From assembly GCA_036732755.1 (NCBI GenBank), contig DAINBU010000046.1, positions 1-36,714 on the forward strand: DNA of 36,714 nucleotides, in the 5' to 3' direction. The translations under genes were made by a program, and so were the position numbers. Position 1 is the stretch's first letter; every line of letters begins with the position of its first letter. Shown one piece after another: positions 7,510 through 17,000 of the stretch. The stretch is from DASRRB01 sp036732755. GTDB lineage: Bacteria > Planctomycetota > B15-G4 > SIAN01. Below the pieces are notes generated by a model. The model made no database searches. It saw nothing but the letters and a program-made list of their open reading frames with translations, and had not been told where the DNA came from.

Positions 7510-8148
7510 CTACTCCGACGCGAGCCGCCGCCGGATCCGCTCGACGTCGAGGTCGCGCAGCCAGTCCTTGTTGCGCAGCCAGAGCGAGTTGAAGTGGAAC
7601 GCCTCCATCTCGGCGATCGCCTCGTCGGCGCTCCAACCCTCGACCACCATCCGCCAGGCAGCGATGCAGTAGCCGGTGCGGTCGCGGCCTTGCGCGCAGT
7701 GGACGTAGACGGGCGCGCGCGCCGGGTCCTGCGCGACCTTCAGGAAGGCGACGACCTCGTCCTCGTCGGGATCCCACGCCCGCATCTCGATCCGGACCGG
7801 CTCGAGTTGCGTGCCCGCGAGCAGGGGAGCGTCGTCGTGGTCGCTGCGCAGGTTGACGACCGTCTTCACGCCCGCCGCCTCGAGGTTCTTGAAGCCCTCG
7901 GCCGTCGGCTGCGCGCCGCGCCAGAGCCCCGGCGCCACCTTCGCGAAGTTGGTCACGCCGCCGCAGAAGTCGTCGTCCGGCGTCGCCGCCACGATGTGGC
8001 GAGCCATCGGGCGCGTCGGGGCTGGACCGGGCATCGGCGGCGCGGCGTCGCCCGCAGGCGGCGTCGGGCATGCCGGCAGGGCGAGCAGCGCCGGCAGCGC
8101 GAGCTGCGCCAGCCGCGGAATGCCGCGCCTCGCCGGACGGAGGTTCAT
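7510..8148 (-). CDS. Lipid-anchored dual-specificity / tyrosine-type phosphatase
   Basis: A 212-residue product whose ATG (8148-8146) overlaps the TGA of the upstream gene by four bases, so the two are translationally coupled. The N-terminus has several Arg residues, a hydrophobic run and a lipobox ending at C27 (LALPAC), placing the enzyme outside the cytoplasm. The catalytic P-loop is VHCAQGRDRTG with nucleophile C151 and R157 (C-x5-R), as in DSP/PTP phosphatases. WDPDED near residue 125 could supply the general-acid Asp. The motif GLWRGAQPTAEGFKNLEAAG at about 74-93 is the conserved opening of the bacterial DSP-PTPase family. It would hydrolyse phosphate esters on a periplasmic or surface substrate; phosphoprotein, inositol phosphate or phospholipid are all possible. 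Confidence 0.85.
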   Translation of the reverse strand: MNLRPARRGIPRLAQLALPALLALPACPTPPAGDAAPPMPGPAPTRPMARHIVAATPDDDFCGGVTNFAKVAPGLWRGAQPTAEGFKNLEAAGVKTVVNLRSDHDDAPLLAGTQLEPVRIEMRAWDPDEDEVVAFLKVAQDPARAPVYVHCAQGRDRTGYCIAAWRMVVEGWSADEAIAEMEAFHFNSLWLRNKDWLRDLDVERIRRRLASE

Positions 8149-10724
8149 GAGTCCTTCTCGGTCGGCGCGCCGGCCTCGTCGGTCCGGTCGCCCCACGGGA
8201 TGAAGAGGAAGTTCCCGCCCCGCTTGTCGCCCTTGCGATCGTAGACGAAGAGCTTCCAGAGGAAGGAGACGCGGCACGCGTCGGGCGCGCTGTCCCACGT
8301 CACCGCCGGGAAGATGTCGCGGCGCGTCGTGTCGCCCTTGCGGTCGGAGCGGTAGGCGTAGCCGAGCACGTGGACGCTCTCGCCGCCGGGCGTGCTCTCC
8401 TTCTGGAAGGCGTAGCCGCCGAGGACGTGGAGCTTGTCGGTGGCCTCTCTCTTCTCGCGGCTCACCGTGTAGCAGAGGAGGTCCCAGTCCGTGCCGCGGG
8501 CGGTCCGCTCGTACTCGTGCACGAACGGGAGGCGGTAGTGCGCGCCTTCGTGGCGCGCGCCGTCGCGCTCGGCGGTGGTCGAGTGCTCGACCAGGAACCA
8601 GTCGAAGAGGAAGCCGGCGTAGTCGCGCCGTTCGGTCCAGCGGCTCGGCAGCGCGGTCGGATCGGCGGGGTGCTCCTCGACGTGGCCCACGTTGAAGAAG
8701 GCCAGCGTGCGCAGGTTCCACGAACGCTTGTCCTCGCCGAACCGGTCGAGGTCGAACAGCATCGACGTGCCGACGTGGACGTGCGTCTTCCCGAGATGGG
8801 GATGGACGCCGACGAGCGTCAGCGGATCGAGCCAGTCGTCGAGGCCGTCGGCGTCGGTCGTCGAGGCGAGCGGCCACAACCGCCACGCGCTCCCCTCCTC
8901 CGACCGGGCGACGCGCGCGATCCCGAGCAGCGCGACGTGCTCGCTCGTCCCGCCCGATCGCCCGCCCCAGTACAGCGGAAAGAAGCGCTGCGAGCCGTCG
9001 CCGTCCTCGCCGCGCGTCGTGCGGATCAGCGTGAGGTCGTCGAGCAGGCCGTCGGCCCGCGCGTCGGTCGAGCCCGACGCGAGCGGCCACAGCCGCCACG
9101 CGCTCCCCGCCTCCGTCGTCGCGTAGCGCCCGAGCCCGAGCAGCACGCTCTGCTCCGAGCACTTCGCGTCGCCGCTCGAGGACCAGAGCGGGAAGACGTG
9201 TCGCGACCACTCCTCGCCGTGCGACCAGCTGCGCGCCAGCGTGAAGTCGAAGAGGGGATCGGGCGTCTCCGCCGCGTTCGACTGCGCGTAGAACGGGAAG
9301 GCGCGGTACGACGCCGACTTCTCGTCCGCGACCCAGCGGCCGAGCCCCGCGAGCTGCCACGAGTCGGTCGTCGTCGGCGTGCTCTCGACGCCGAGGAACG
9401 GGAGCGCGCGCGTCGTCGTCGTGTCGCCCGAGCGGCTTCTCTCGAAGAGCGGCCACGCCACGGCGGTCGACTCGACCGGCACGCCGGCGACCGTGCCCTC
9501 GCTGTGGTGGTAGACCGGGCCGAGCACGTTGAAGAAGCTCGAGCCGCCGCTCGCGTCCCAGCCGCGCCCGCCGAACGGCGTCAGCACGAGCCGCGCGTCG
9601 CCCTGCTCGCGGTAGTAGTAGAAGGGGACCAGCATCTGCCGCGAGCGCTCGCCGCTGCGCGCCGACCAGTAGAGGGGATAGACGTTCAGCCCCGACGCGC
9701 GCACGCCCGTCGTCCCGTCCGCCTCGCCCGCGTGCCACGTGTCGCCGAGCAGCGTCCACCAGTGCGTCGCGTCGCCGTGCTGCGTCTTCGCGAAGAGCGG
9801 CACCACGAAGGTGAGCGACTCGCCCTCGTCCTCGACGTGGCCGTAGAACGGCAGGACGAACTGGCGCTGGCGGGACGGCGACGTCTCCCACCATGTCGGC
9901 GGCACCAGCAGGGCGTGGCGGCTGCCGTTCGCGTCGCTCCCGCCGTGGTAGAGCGGAAGGAGGGTGAGCGACTCGCCCTGTTCGTCCTTCTTGCTCCAGA
10001 CCAGCGGGAAGAGTCCCCACGCGTCGGTCGCGTCACCCTTCGGCGCGTGCCACCACGCCGGCCCGATCCAGCTCGTTTCGCCGCTCGTCGCGAGCGGGAA
10101 GAGGCCGTACGACGAGACCTCGGGGCCTTCGCGGTTCCACCAGAAGGGCCCGTACCACGAGAGCCCGGCGTGCGTGAAGAGGGGGAAGAGGCCGTAGCGG
10201 TCGGAGTCGGGCTGCCACCACACCGGGCCCACGAAACCGAAGGTGTCGTTGAAGTGCGCGATGGGGAAGAGGCCGCCGAATCCGGTGCGGCCGGCGTCGT
10301 CGGTGCAGCCGTGCGACCAGTACGCCGGGCCGATCCACGAGAAGCCGTCACGACTCACGTTGGCGATCGGGAAGACGCCGCGATTGCCTCCGAAGGAGTA
10401 GGCGTTGAGCGCCCAGCCCTCGCCCGCTGCGGTGTCGAAGTGCGACAGCGGGAAGAGGACGTCGAGGTCGTCGTCGTCGCGGCTCACGAGCGGACGGACG
10501 GCGAAGCCGTGCTGGTCGAAGTCGACGAGCGGCCAGAGGAGCGAGCCGCCGTTGCCGTCGAACCACGCGACCGGCCAGAGGTTGGCGCGCTCGGCCGAGC
10601 TCTCCTCCGCGTCCGAGAACGGAGAGAGCCGCCACAGGCGGCTCTCGGAACTGCAGGCGGCGAGCGCGACGAAGGCGACGGGCCACGTGCATCGCGCGAG
10701 CATCGCGAGCGGCTTCTCGTGCAT
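8145..10724 (-). CDS. Large repeat lipoprotein with Trp-Gly-Pro-Trp-Trp and Phe-Pro-Leu-Tyr motifs
   Basis: An 859-residue product; the ATG at 10724-10722 is preceded by GGAGAG seven bases upstream. The signal MHEKPLAMLARCTWPVAFVA ends in a lipobox with C24 (ALAAC). Most of the protein is built of short degenerate units. Between residues 130 and 225 four copies of W/F-x-G-P-x-W/Y-W occur (WIGPAYW, FVGPVWW, WYGPFWW, WIGPAWW) at spacings of 34, 26 and 29 residues, each separated by a GLFPL-type strand. Further on are many F/L-P-L-Y/F units (LLPLYH, VVPLFA, VYPLYW, LVPFYYY, FFPLYW). Two longer copies share GSAWRLWPLAS, 71 residues apart. No enzyme motif is visible. I infer an extracytoplasmic beta-rich solenoid or propeller-like surface protein. 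I know of no characterised family with this pattern. It is transcribed divergently from the RND operon and coupled to the phosphatase. Confidence 0.75.
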   Translation of the reverse strand: MHEKPLAMLARCTWPVAFVALAACSSESRLWRLSPFSDAEESSAERANLWPVAWFDGNGGSLLWPLVDFDQHGFAVRPLVSRDDDDLDVLFPLSHFDTAAGEGWALNAYSFGGNRGVFPIANVSRDGFSWIGPAYWSHGCTDDAGRTGFGGLFPIAHFNDTFGFVGPVWWQPDSDRYGLFPLFTHAGLSWYGPFWWNREGPEVSSYGLFPLATSGETSWIGPAWWHAPKGDATDAWGLFPLVWSKKDEQGESLTLLPLYHGGSDANGSRHALLVPPTWWETSPSRQRQFVLPFYGHVEDEGESLTFVVPLFAKTQHGDATHWWTLLGDTWHAGEADGTTGVRASGLNVYPLYWSARSGERSRQMLVPFYYYREQGDARLVLTPFGGRGWDASGGSSFFNVLGPVYHHSEGTVAGVPVESTAVAWPLFERSRSGDTTTTRALPFLGVESTPTTTDSWQLAGLGRWVADEKSASYRAFPFYAQSNAAETPDPLFDFTLARSWSHGEEWSRHVFPLWSSSGDAKCSEQSVLLGLGRYATTEAGSAWRLWPLASGSTDARADGLLDDLTLIRTTRGEDGDGSQRFFPLYWGGRSGGTSEHVALLGIARVARSEEGSAWRLWPLASTTDADGLDDWLDPLTLVGVHPHLGKTHVHVGTSMLFDLDRFGEDKRSWNLRTLAFFNVGHVEEHPADPTALPSRWTERRDYAGFLFDWFLVEHSTTAERDGARHEGAHYRLPFVHEYERTARGTDWDLLCYTVSREKREATDKLHVLGGYAFQKESTPGGESVHVLGYAYRSDRKGDTTRRDIFPAVTWDSAPDACRVSFLWKLFVYDRKGDKRGGNFLFIPWGDRTDEAGAPTEKDS
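8866..8895 (-). repeat. Direct repeat copy 1 inside the repeat lipoprotein gene
   Basis: These 30 bases differ at one position from 9079-9108, exactly 213 bases (71 codons) away. They encode the duplicated GSAWRLWPLAS segment and its flanks. The near identity at DNA level suggests recent internal duplication or gene conversion. Confidence 0.75.
9079..9108 (-). repeat. Direct repeat copy 2 inside the repeat lipoprotein gene
   Basis: Partner of 8866-8895, in the same reading frame and orientation. The surrounding protein repeat extends to about 40 residues with lower identity, from LLG-[LI] through LTL-[IV]. Confidence 0.75.
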
Positions 10725-10985
10725 CGTTCGTCTCTCCGATGGAGGCGCCCCGGCGCGAAGGGCCGGGGCGGCGAGGCGGCGCGCGGGGACACATGGCGTG
10801 CCGGCGGGGTTGCACTCCGATCTCCGGCGACGGACTCTTGCGCGGGTATCGGCCTACGCGGAGTTCGCGTCGCGGCCCGGCGACGCACATGACGACGACG
10901 CGTCCGCTCTTTTTTTCGGGAGTTTGGGCATGATCCCCCGGCTGCGCCCTTCCCTCGCGCGCTGCAGTCCACGGAGTCGAGAAGG
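10725..10985. other. Divergent intergenic region between the repeat lipoprotein and the RND operon
   Basis: This 261-base spacer must hold the promoters for both divergent units. Apart from the GGAGAG ribosome site for the minus-strand gene (10732-10737) and GGAG about nine bases before the plus-strand start, I find no clear -35/-10 pair. Its most noticeable element is a run of seven T at 10910-10916. An attached hairpin would be weak (five base pairs) and has no plus-strand gene before it. An operator for a local efflux regulator cannot be recognised, and no regulator gene is adjacent. Confidence 0.5.
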
Positions 10986-12671
10986 ATGGCGTCCTCGCGC
11001 CGACGACATTGTCGTTTCGCATCGATCCCGGCGTGGTCGGCGCTGCTCGCGGCGCTCTCCGGCGCGGGATGCAAGGTCGGTCCCGACTACGAGCGGCCCG
11101 AGGCCGACGTCAACGCCGCGTGGCTCGACGACGCGCGCGGAACGGCGGAGGAGGGCGCGGCCGCGCCGCTCTGGTGGGAGAGCTTCAAGGACCCGACGCT
11201 CGACGCGCTGATCCAGGCGGCGCGCTGCAGCAACCTCACGCTGCGCGTCGCGGGGCTGCGCGTGATCGAGGCGCGTGCGCAGCGCGGGATCGCGGTCGGC
11301 GAGTTCTTCCCGCAGCTGCAGCAGGCGTTCGGCACGCTGTCGGCCAACCGCGTCGGCAGCAACGACGCCTTCCCGTCCCTGGACAAGAACTACGCCTCGG
11401 CGTCGGTCGGCATCGAGGCGGCGTGGGAGCTCGACTTCTGGGGCAAGTACCGCCGCGCCATCGAGTCGGAGGACGCCTCGCTGCTCGCGAGCGTCGCCGA
11501 CTACGACGCCGTGCTGGTGAGCCTGACGGCCGAGGTCGCGACCGACTACGTCCTGATCCGATCGCTCGAGGAGCGGCTCGCGAATGCCGTCGCAAACGTC
11601 GCGCTGCAGCAGGAGACGTTGCGGCTGATCCAGACGCGCTTCCGGCTCGGGGCCGTGTCGGAGCTCGACGTCGCGACGTCACGCGGGACCCTCGCCAACA
11701 CGCAGGCGCTCATCCCCGAACTGCAGCGCGCCCTGCGGCAGACCAAGATGGCGCTCGGCGTCCTGCTCGGGCGGACCCCCTCGGAGCTCGAAGCCTGGCT
11801 CGCGCCGGCGGAAGGCAAGGCCGCGACGCTCCCGGATCCGCCGCCGACGCTGGCGCTCGGCATCCCGGCCGACCTGCTGCGCCGCCGGCCCGACGTGCGC
11901 GCCGCCGAGCGCAGCGCGGCCTCGGCGAGCGAGCGCATCGGCATCGCGAAGGCCGACTACTTCCCGTCGATCGCGGTGCTCGGCTCGACCGGCTTCTCGA
12001 CCTCCAACACCGACCGCCTCGGGAACCCGGGCCTCGGCGACCTGTTCAGCTCCGACTCGTTCGGCGGGTTCCTCGGGCTGCAGGTGAACCTCCCCTTCCT
12101 CAACTACGGGCGCATCTCCGACAACGTCCGCGTGCAGGACGCCCGCTACGAGCAGGCGGCCGCGGCCTACCAGGACTCGGTACTGCGCGCGGCGGCCGAG
12201 GTCGAATCGGGCCTCTCGTCGTTCCTCCGGGCGCGGGAGCGCGCCGGATTCCTGGCCGAGAGCGTCTCGGCGGCGCAGCGCTCGGTCGAGCTCTCGCTCA
12301 TCCAGTACCGGAACGGCGCCGTCGACTTCATCCGCGTCAACGACGCGCAGACCGTGCTCGTCACCAGCCAGGACACGCTGGTGTCGGCGCGCGCCGACGT
12401 CGCGCTCGGTGCGATCGAGACCTACCGCGCGCTCGGCGGCGGCTGGGAGGTGCGCGGCGAGGACGAGTTCGTCGACCCGGGGACGATCGACCGCATGCGC
12501 AAGCGCACCGACTGGGGCGACGTGCTCAGTCCCGGTTACCACGCGGGCTCCGACCTCGGATGGGACCGGCCGAAGCTCGACGGCCCGCCGCCGAAACCGG
12601 AAGAGGCGGACGCGGAAAAATCGGACGCCGAAAAGGCGGACGCGGACAAGGCGGACAAGGACCACCCATGA
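10986..12671 (+). CDS. RND efflux outer-membrane factor, NodT/OprM family lipoprotein
   Basis: A 561-residue TolC-like channel subunit. The signal MASSRRRHCRFASIPAWSAL leads to a lipobox with C29 (LSGAGC), followed at once by KVGPDYERPEAD, the hallmark N-terminus of NodT-family factors. The body has two outer-membrane efflux (OEP) repeats with long heptad helices. Conserved features are WWESFKDPTLDALI, WELDFWGKYRRAIE, DLLRRRPDVRAAER and a late LIQYRNGAVDFIRVNDAQ. It would form a trimeric duct from outer membrane to periplasm. The C-terminal 25 residues are a highly charged tail of repeated Asp-Ala-Glu-Lys-type units, longer than the family needs. The stop overlaps the ATG of the adaptor gene by four bases (ATGA). 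It is first gene of the three-gene efflux operon. Confidence 0.92.
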   Translation: MASSRRRHCRFASIPAWSALLAALSGAGCKVGPDYERPEADVNAAWLDDARGTAEEGAAAPLWWESFKDPTLDALIQAARCSNLTLRVAGLRVIEARAQRGIAVGEFFPQLQQAFGTLSANRVGSNDAFPSLDKNYASASVGIEAAWELDFWGKYRRAIESEDASLLASVADYDAVLVSLTAEVATDYVLIRSLEERLANAVANVALQQETLRLIQTRFRLGAVSELDVATSRGTLANTQALIPELQRALRQTKMALGVLLGRTPSELEAWLAPAEGKAATLPDPPPTLALGIPADLLRRRPDVRAAERSAASASERIGIAKADYFPSIAVLGSTGFSTSNTDRLGNPGLGDLFSSDSFGGFLGLQVNLPFLNYGRISDNVRVQDARYEQAAAAYQDSVLRAAAEVESGLSSFLRARERAGFLAESVSAAQRSVELSLIQYRNGAVDFIRVNDAQTVLVTSQDTLVSARADVALGAIETYRALGGGWEVRGEDEFVDPGTIDRMRKRTDWGDVLSPGYHAGSDLGWDRPKLDGPPPKPEEADAEKSDAEKADADKADKDHP

Positions 12672-13987
12672 CCCATCGGAAGCATTCGATCCAGCGCGCG
12701 CTCGCCGCGGCCGCCCTGGTCGCCGCGTTCGCGTGCAAGGGGAAGGACGACAAGAACGCCTACGCGCCACCGCCACCGCCCGAGGTCATGGTCGCGACGC
12801 CGACGCAGCGCGACGTGACGCGCTACCTCGGCTACACCGGCGTGCTCGCCGCCTCCGAGTCGGTCGACCTGCGGGCGCGCGTACCGGGCTTCCTCGAGTC
12901 GGTCCACTTCAAGCTCGGCCAGCTGGTCAAGAAGGGCGACCTGCTCTTCGTGATCGACAAGCGCGAGTACCAGGCGGCGCTCGAGCGCGCCGAGGCGGCC
13001 GTCGTGTCGCAGGAGGCGACGCTCACCGGCGCGACCAACGACGCCAAGCTCGCGCGCGACCTCGCCGACCAGAAGGCCGGTCCGGAGATCGACGCGATCA
13101 TCAAGGGGGCGCGCCGCGACGCGAACGCCGGCGACCTCGCGGTCGCCAAGGCGCAGCGCGACAAGGCGAAGCTCGACCTCGAGTTCTGCGAGGTGCACGC
13201 CCCGATCGACGGCGTGATCACCAAGAACTACGTCGACCCCGGCAACCTGGTCGGACGCGGCGACGCGACGCTGCTCGCCACGCTGGTCTGCATCCGGCCG
13301 ATCTACGTCTCGGTCGACGCCAACGAGGCCGACGTGCTCGCGGTCCAGCGCAAGATCTACAAGGAGGGCGGCGGTGGTGAGGGGCGCGAGCGCGGCCAGC
13401 TCGAGCAGGGCAAGTGGCTGCCCGTCGAGCTCGCGCTGCGCGACGAGACCGAGTTCAAGACGCACGGCCGCGTCGACTACGTCGCCCCCGAGCTCGACAA
13501 GGCGACCGGCACGATGGAGGTGCGCGCCCGCTTCGAGAACGAGAACGGCTTCCTGACGCCCGGCCTCTTCGCGCGGCTGCGCTTCCCGATGGAGAAGTCG
13601 CTGTCGCTGCTGCTGCCCGAGGCGTCGCTGCTCTCCGACATGCAGGGCCGCTACGTGCTCGTGGTGAACCGCGAGAACACCGTCGAGCAGCGGCGCGTGC
13701 AGGTCGGCGTGCAGGAGGGGACGCTGCGCGTCGTGCTCGAGGGCGTCGCGCCGGGCGACAAGGTCATCGTGCGCGGCGTGCTGAAGGCGCGGCCGGGCGC
13801 CAAGGTGACGCCGAAGGACGAGGCCGAGGCGATGAAGGAGGAGGCGGCGTCGAAGGCCGCCGCGAAGGAGGCGGCGCCGAAGGAAGCCGCGCCGAAAGAG
13901 TCTGCGCCGAAGGAGTCGCCGGCCAAGGGCGAGGGCGCCGAGAAAAAGGGCGACGAGAAGAAGGGCGCCGACTCCGGCGGCCGCTGA
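12668..13987 (+). CDS. RND efflux periplasmic adaptor (membrane fusion protein) lipoprotein
   Basis: A 439-residue AcrA/MexA-like adaptor with a lipobox ending at C23 (VAAFAC). Visible in order are an APPPPPEVMVATP entry strand, the first lipoyl half (LRARVPGFLESVHFKLGQLV, then KKGDLLFVIDKREYQAAL), a helical hairpin (about 100-185), the second lipoyl half (EVHAPIDGVITKNYVDPGNL), a beta-barrel domain and a membrane-proximal domain. It links the pump to the outer-membrane factor. From about residue 380 to the end the protein is a low-complexity Lys/Glu/Ala/Pro tail, containing three tandem APKE(A/S) units. Typical adaptors end soon after the membrane-proximal domain, so this tail is additional. 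Its start overlaps the preceding stop and the pump follows 15 bases later. Confidence 0.93.
   Translation: MTHRKHSIQRALAAAALVAAFACKGKDDKNAYAPPPPPEVMVATPTQRDVTRYLGYTGVLAASESVDLRARVPGFLESVHFKLGQLVKKGDLLFVIDKREYQAALERAEAAVVSQEATLTGATNDAKLARDLADQKAGPEIDAIIKGARRDANAGDLAVAKAQRDKAKLDLEFCEVHAPIDGVITKNYVDPGNLVGRGDATLLATLVCIRPIYVSVDANEADVLAVQRKIYKEGGGGEGRERGQLEQGKWLPVELALRDETEFKTHGRVDYVAPELDKATGTMEVRARFENENGFLTPGLFARLRFPMEKSLSLLLPEASLLSDMQGRYVLVVNRENTVEQRRVQVGVQEGTLRVVLEGVAPGDKVIVRGVLKARPGAKVTPKDEAEAMKEEAASKAAAKEAAPKEAAPKESAPKESPAKGEGAEKKGDEKKGADSGGR
13874..13918 (+). repeat. Three tandem 15-base repeats in the adaptor tail
   Basis: Three 15-base units at 13874, 13889 and 13904, each beginning GCGCCGAA, encode APKEA, APKES and APKES. 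They extend the Lys/Glu-rich tail of the adaptor and could change in copy number by slippage. Confidence 0.75.
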
Positions 13988-14002
13988 GAGCGCGGCCCCA
14001 CC

Positions 14003-17000
14003 ATGTTCACCGACTTCTTCATCCGCCGGCCGATCGTCGCCTCGGTCATCTCGATCCTGATCGTGCTGATCGGCGCGATCACCTATCCGAGCCTGCCGGT
14101 CGCGCAGTACCCCGACATCACGCCGCCCGTGATCCAGGTCACCGCGACCTATCCGGGCGCGAGCGCCCAGGTCATCGCCGACACCGTCGCCGCCCCGATC
14201 GAACAGAAGGTGAACGGCGTGCCCGGGATGATCTACATGGAGAGCACGTCGGCCTCCGACGGCTCCTACACGCTGAAGGTCAGCTTCGAGCTCGGGACCG
14301 TCCCCGACATGGCGTCGGTGCTCGTCCAGAACAAGGTCAGCACCGCGCTCCCGTCGCTGCCCGAGGACGTGAAGCGCATCGGCGTCACCACCGACAAGGT
14401 GTCTTCGAACATCATCACGATCCTGTCGGTCGCTCCGAAGAAGGGCGAGCCGGAGGGGAAGTTCAGCGACCTCTTCCTCTCGAACTGGATGACGGTGAAT
14501 CTCGTCGACGAGATCAAGCGCATCCCGGGCGTCGGCGACGCCAAGGTCTACCCGGTCAAAGACTATTCGATGCGCGTCTGGCTCGACCCCGAGCGGCTCA
14601 AGGCGCGCGCCCTCACCGTCGTCGACGTGATCAACGCGCTGAAGGAGCAGAACGTCCAGGTCGCGGCCGGCGTGATCGGCCAGCAGCCCGCGCCCGCGGG
14701 CACCGCCTTCCAGTACAACGTCTCGACGCTCGGCCGCCTGAGCAGCGTCGACGAGTTCGAGAACGTGATCGTGCGCGCGGAGGGCTCGCGCGTGATCCGC
14801 GTGAAGGACGTCGCGCGCGTCGAGCTCGGCGGCAAGTCGTACGACACCGGCGGCCGCTACGAGAAGATCCCGGCCGCCGTGATGATCGTCTACCAGGCGC
14901 CGGGCGGGAACGCGGTGCAGGTCGCGAAGGACGTGCAGTCGCTCATGACGGCGAAGACGCCGGCGCTCCCCGAAGGCACGGCGTTCGACACGGTCTACGA
15001 CACCTCCAAGTTCGTCCTCTCCGCGATCGACGCGGTGTTCCACACGTTCTTCGAGGCGCTCGCCCTCGTGCTCGCGGTCGTGCTGATCTTCCTCGGCAGC
15101 CTGCGCAGCTCGTTCATCCCGATGCTCGCGATCCCGGTCTCGATCATCGGCACCTTCTTCTTCTGCCAGATCGCCGGCTTCTCGGTGAACCTGCCCGTGC
15201 TGTTCGGCCTCGTGCTCGCCATCGGCATCGTCGTCGACGACGCGATCGTCGTGGTCGAGAACGTCGAGCGCGTGATGAAGGAGTTCCACCTCCCGCCCAA
15301 GGAGGCGACCTCGAAGGCGATGGGCGAGGTGCTCGGCGCGTGCATCAGCATCGGCCTCGTGCTCATGGCCGTCTTCGTGCCGACCGCGTTCCTGCCCGGG
15401 ATCAGCGGCTCGCTCTTCCGGCAGTTCGCTCTGACGATCGCGGCCAGCACCGGGCTCTCCGTGCTCTGCGCCGTGACGCTCAGCCCCGCCTTGTGCGGCG
15501 TGATCCTCAAGGCGCACGCGAAGGACCACAAGCCGAACTTCTTCAACCGCGGCTTCAACTGGATGTTCGACAAGGTCTCCACGGCCTACGGGAACTTCAT
15601 CCGCTTCATCGTCCACCCCGGCGTCATCGCCTTCACGCTCGCCGGGTTCGCCGCCTGCACGCTCGCCGTGGTCTGGTCCTTCACGCAGGTGCCGACCGGC
15701 TTCGTGCCGCTCGAGGACCGCGGCGTCGTGCTGGCCGAGATCTGGATGCCCGACGCCGCCTCGCTCGAGCGCACCACCGCCTGCGTCGAGCGGGTGGAGG
15801 AGGCCTTCGCCACGACCGACGGCATCCGCAACTACACGTCGATCCCCGGCCTCTCGATGATCAACGGCGCCGGGTCGAATTACGCGCTGCTGTTCGGCGG
15901 GCTCGAGGACTTCGACGAGCGCCTGCCGCGGGGACGCGGGCTCGACGTGATCATGGCGGAGCTGAAACAGAAGGTCGCGAAGATCCCCGACGGGATCGTG
16001 ATCATCTTCACGCTGCCGGCCGTCGACGGCGTCGGCCAGGCCTCCGGCTTCGACCTGCGCGTGCAGGACCGCGGCAGCGTCGGCCGCGAGACGCTCGGCG
16101 CGGTCGTGCGCGAGTTCGTGGTCGACGGCAACGCGCAGAGCAAGCTGCGCAACGTGAACAGCGCCTTCCGTTCCGGCGTGCCGCAGCTCTTCGCCGACGT
16201 CGACCGCGAGCGGGTGAAGCAGATGGGCATCCCGCTGCAGGACGTCTTCTCGACGCTGTCGGGCTACCTCGGCTCGGCGTACGTGAACGACCTGAACCTG
16301 TTCGGCCGCACCTGGCAGCTCAACGTCAGCGCCGACAGCCGCTTCCGCGCGACGGCCGCCGACGTGAACCGGCTCGAGGTGCGTTCGCCCAGCGGCAAGA
16401 TGGTCCCGCTCGGCACGATGGTCGACGTGCGCGACATGCTCGGGCCCGACCGCATCATCCGCTACAACCTCTTCCCCTCGGCGATCGTGCAGGGCGTGCC
16501 GGGGCCGGGGGTCTCGTCGGGCGAGTCGCTCGACCTGGTCGAGGACATGGCGAAGGCGAAGCTGCCCTCCGGCATGTCGGCCGAGTGGACCGCGCTCTCC
16601 TACCAGGAGAAGCAGATCGGCAGCCAGGCGATCGTCGTGTTCGCGATGGCGCTGATCATCGTCTACCTGATCCTCGCGGCGCTCTACGAGAGCTGGACGG
16701 TGCCGCTCTCCGTCATCCTCTCGATCCCGCTCGCCGTGCTGGGCGCGATGGGCGGCCTGATGCTGCGCGGCATGGACAACAACGTCTACACGCAGGTCGG
16801 GCTCGTGCTGCTGGTCGGGCTCGGCGCGAAGAACGCGATCCTGATCGTCGAGTTCGCGAAGGCGCTGCGCGAGCAGGGCAAGGGGATCGTCGAAGCCGCC
16901 GCCGAGTCGTCGCGCCAGCGCCTGCGGCCGATCCTCATGACCGCGCTCGCCTTCATCCTCGGCGTGCTCCCGATGATGATCGCGAAGGGGGCCGGCGCCG

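Noticed and set aside
10339..10724. Separate short genes in the alternate frames opposite the signal region of the repeat lipoprotein
   Set aside because: They lack ribosome sites and domain motifs and overlap a frame with a signal peptide, lipobox and regular repeats.
10881..10918. Intrinsic terminator ending in seven T
   Set aside because: The stem would be only five base pairs plus a bulge, and no plus-strand gene precedes it. It lies in a divergent promoter region.
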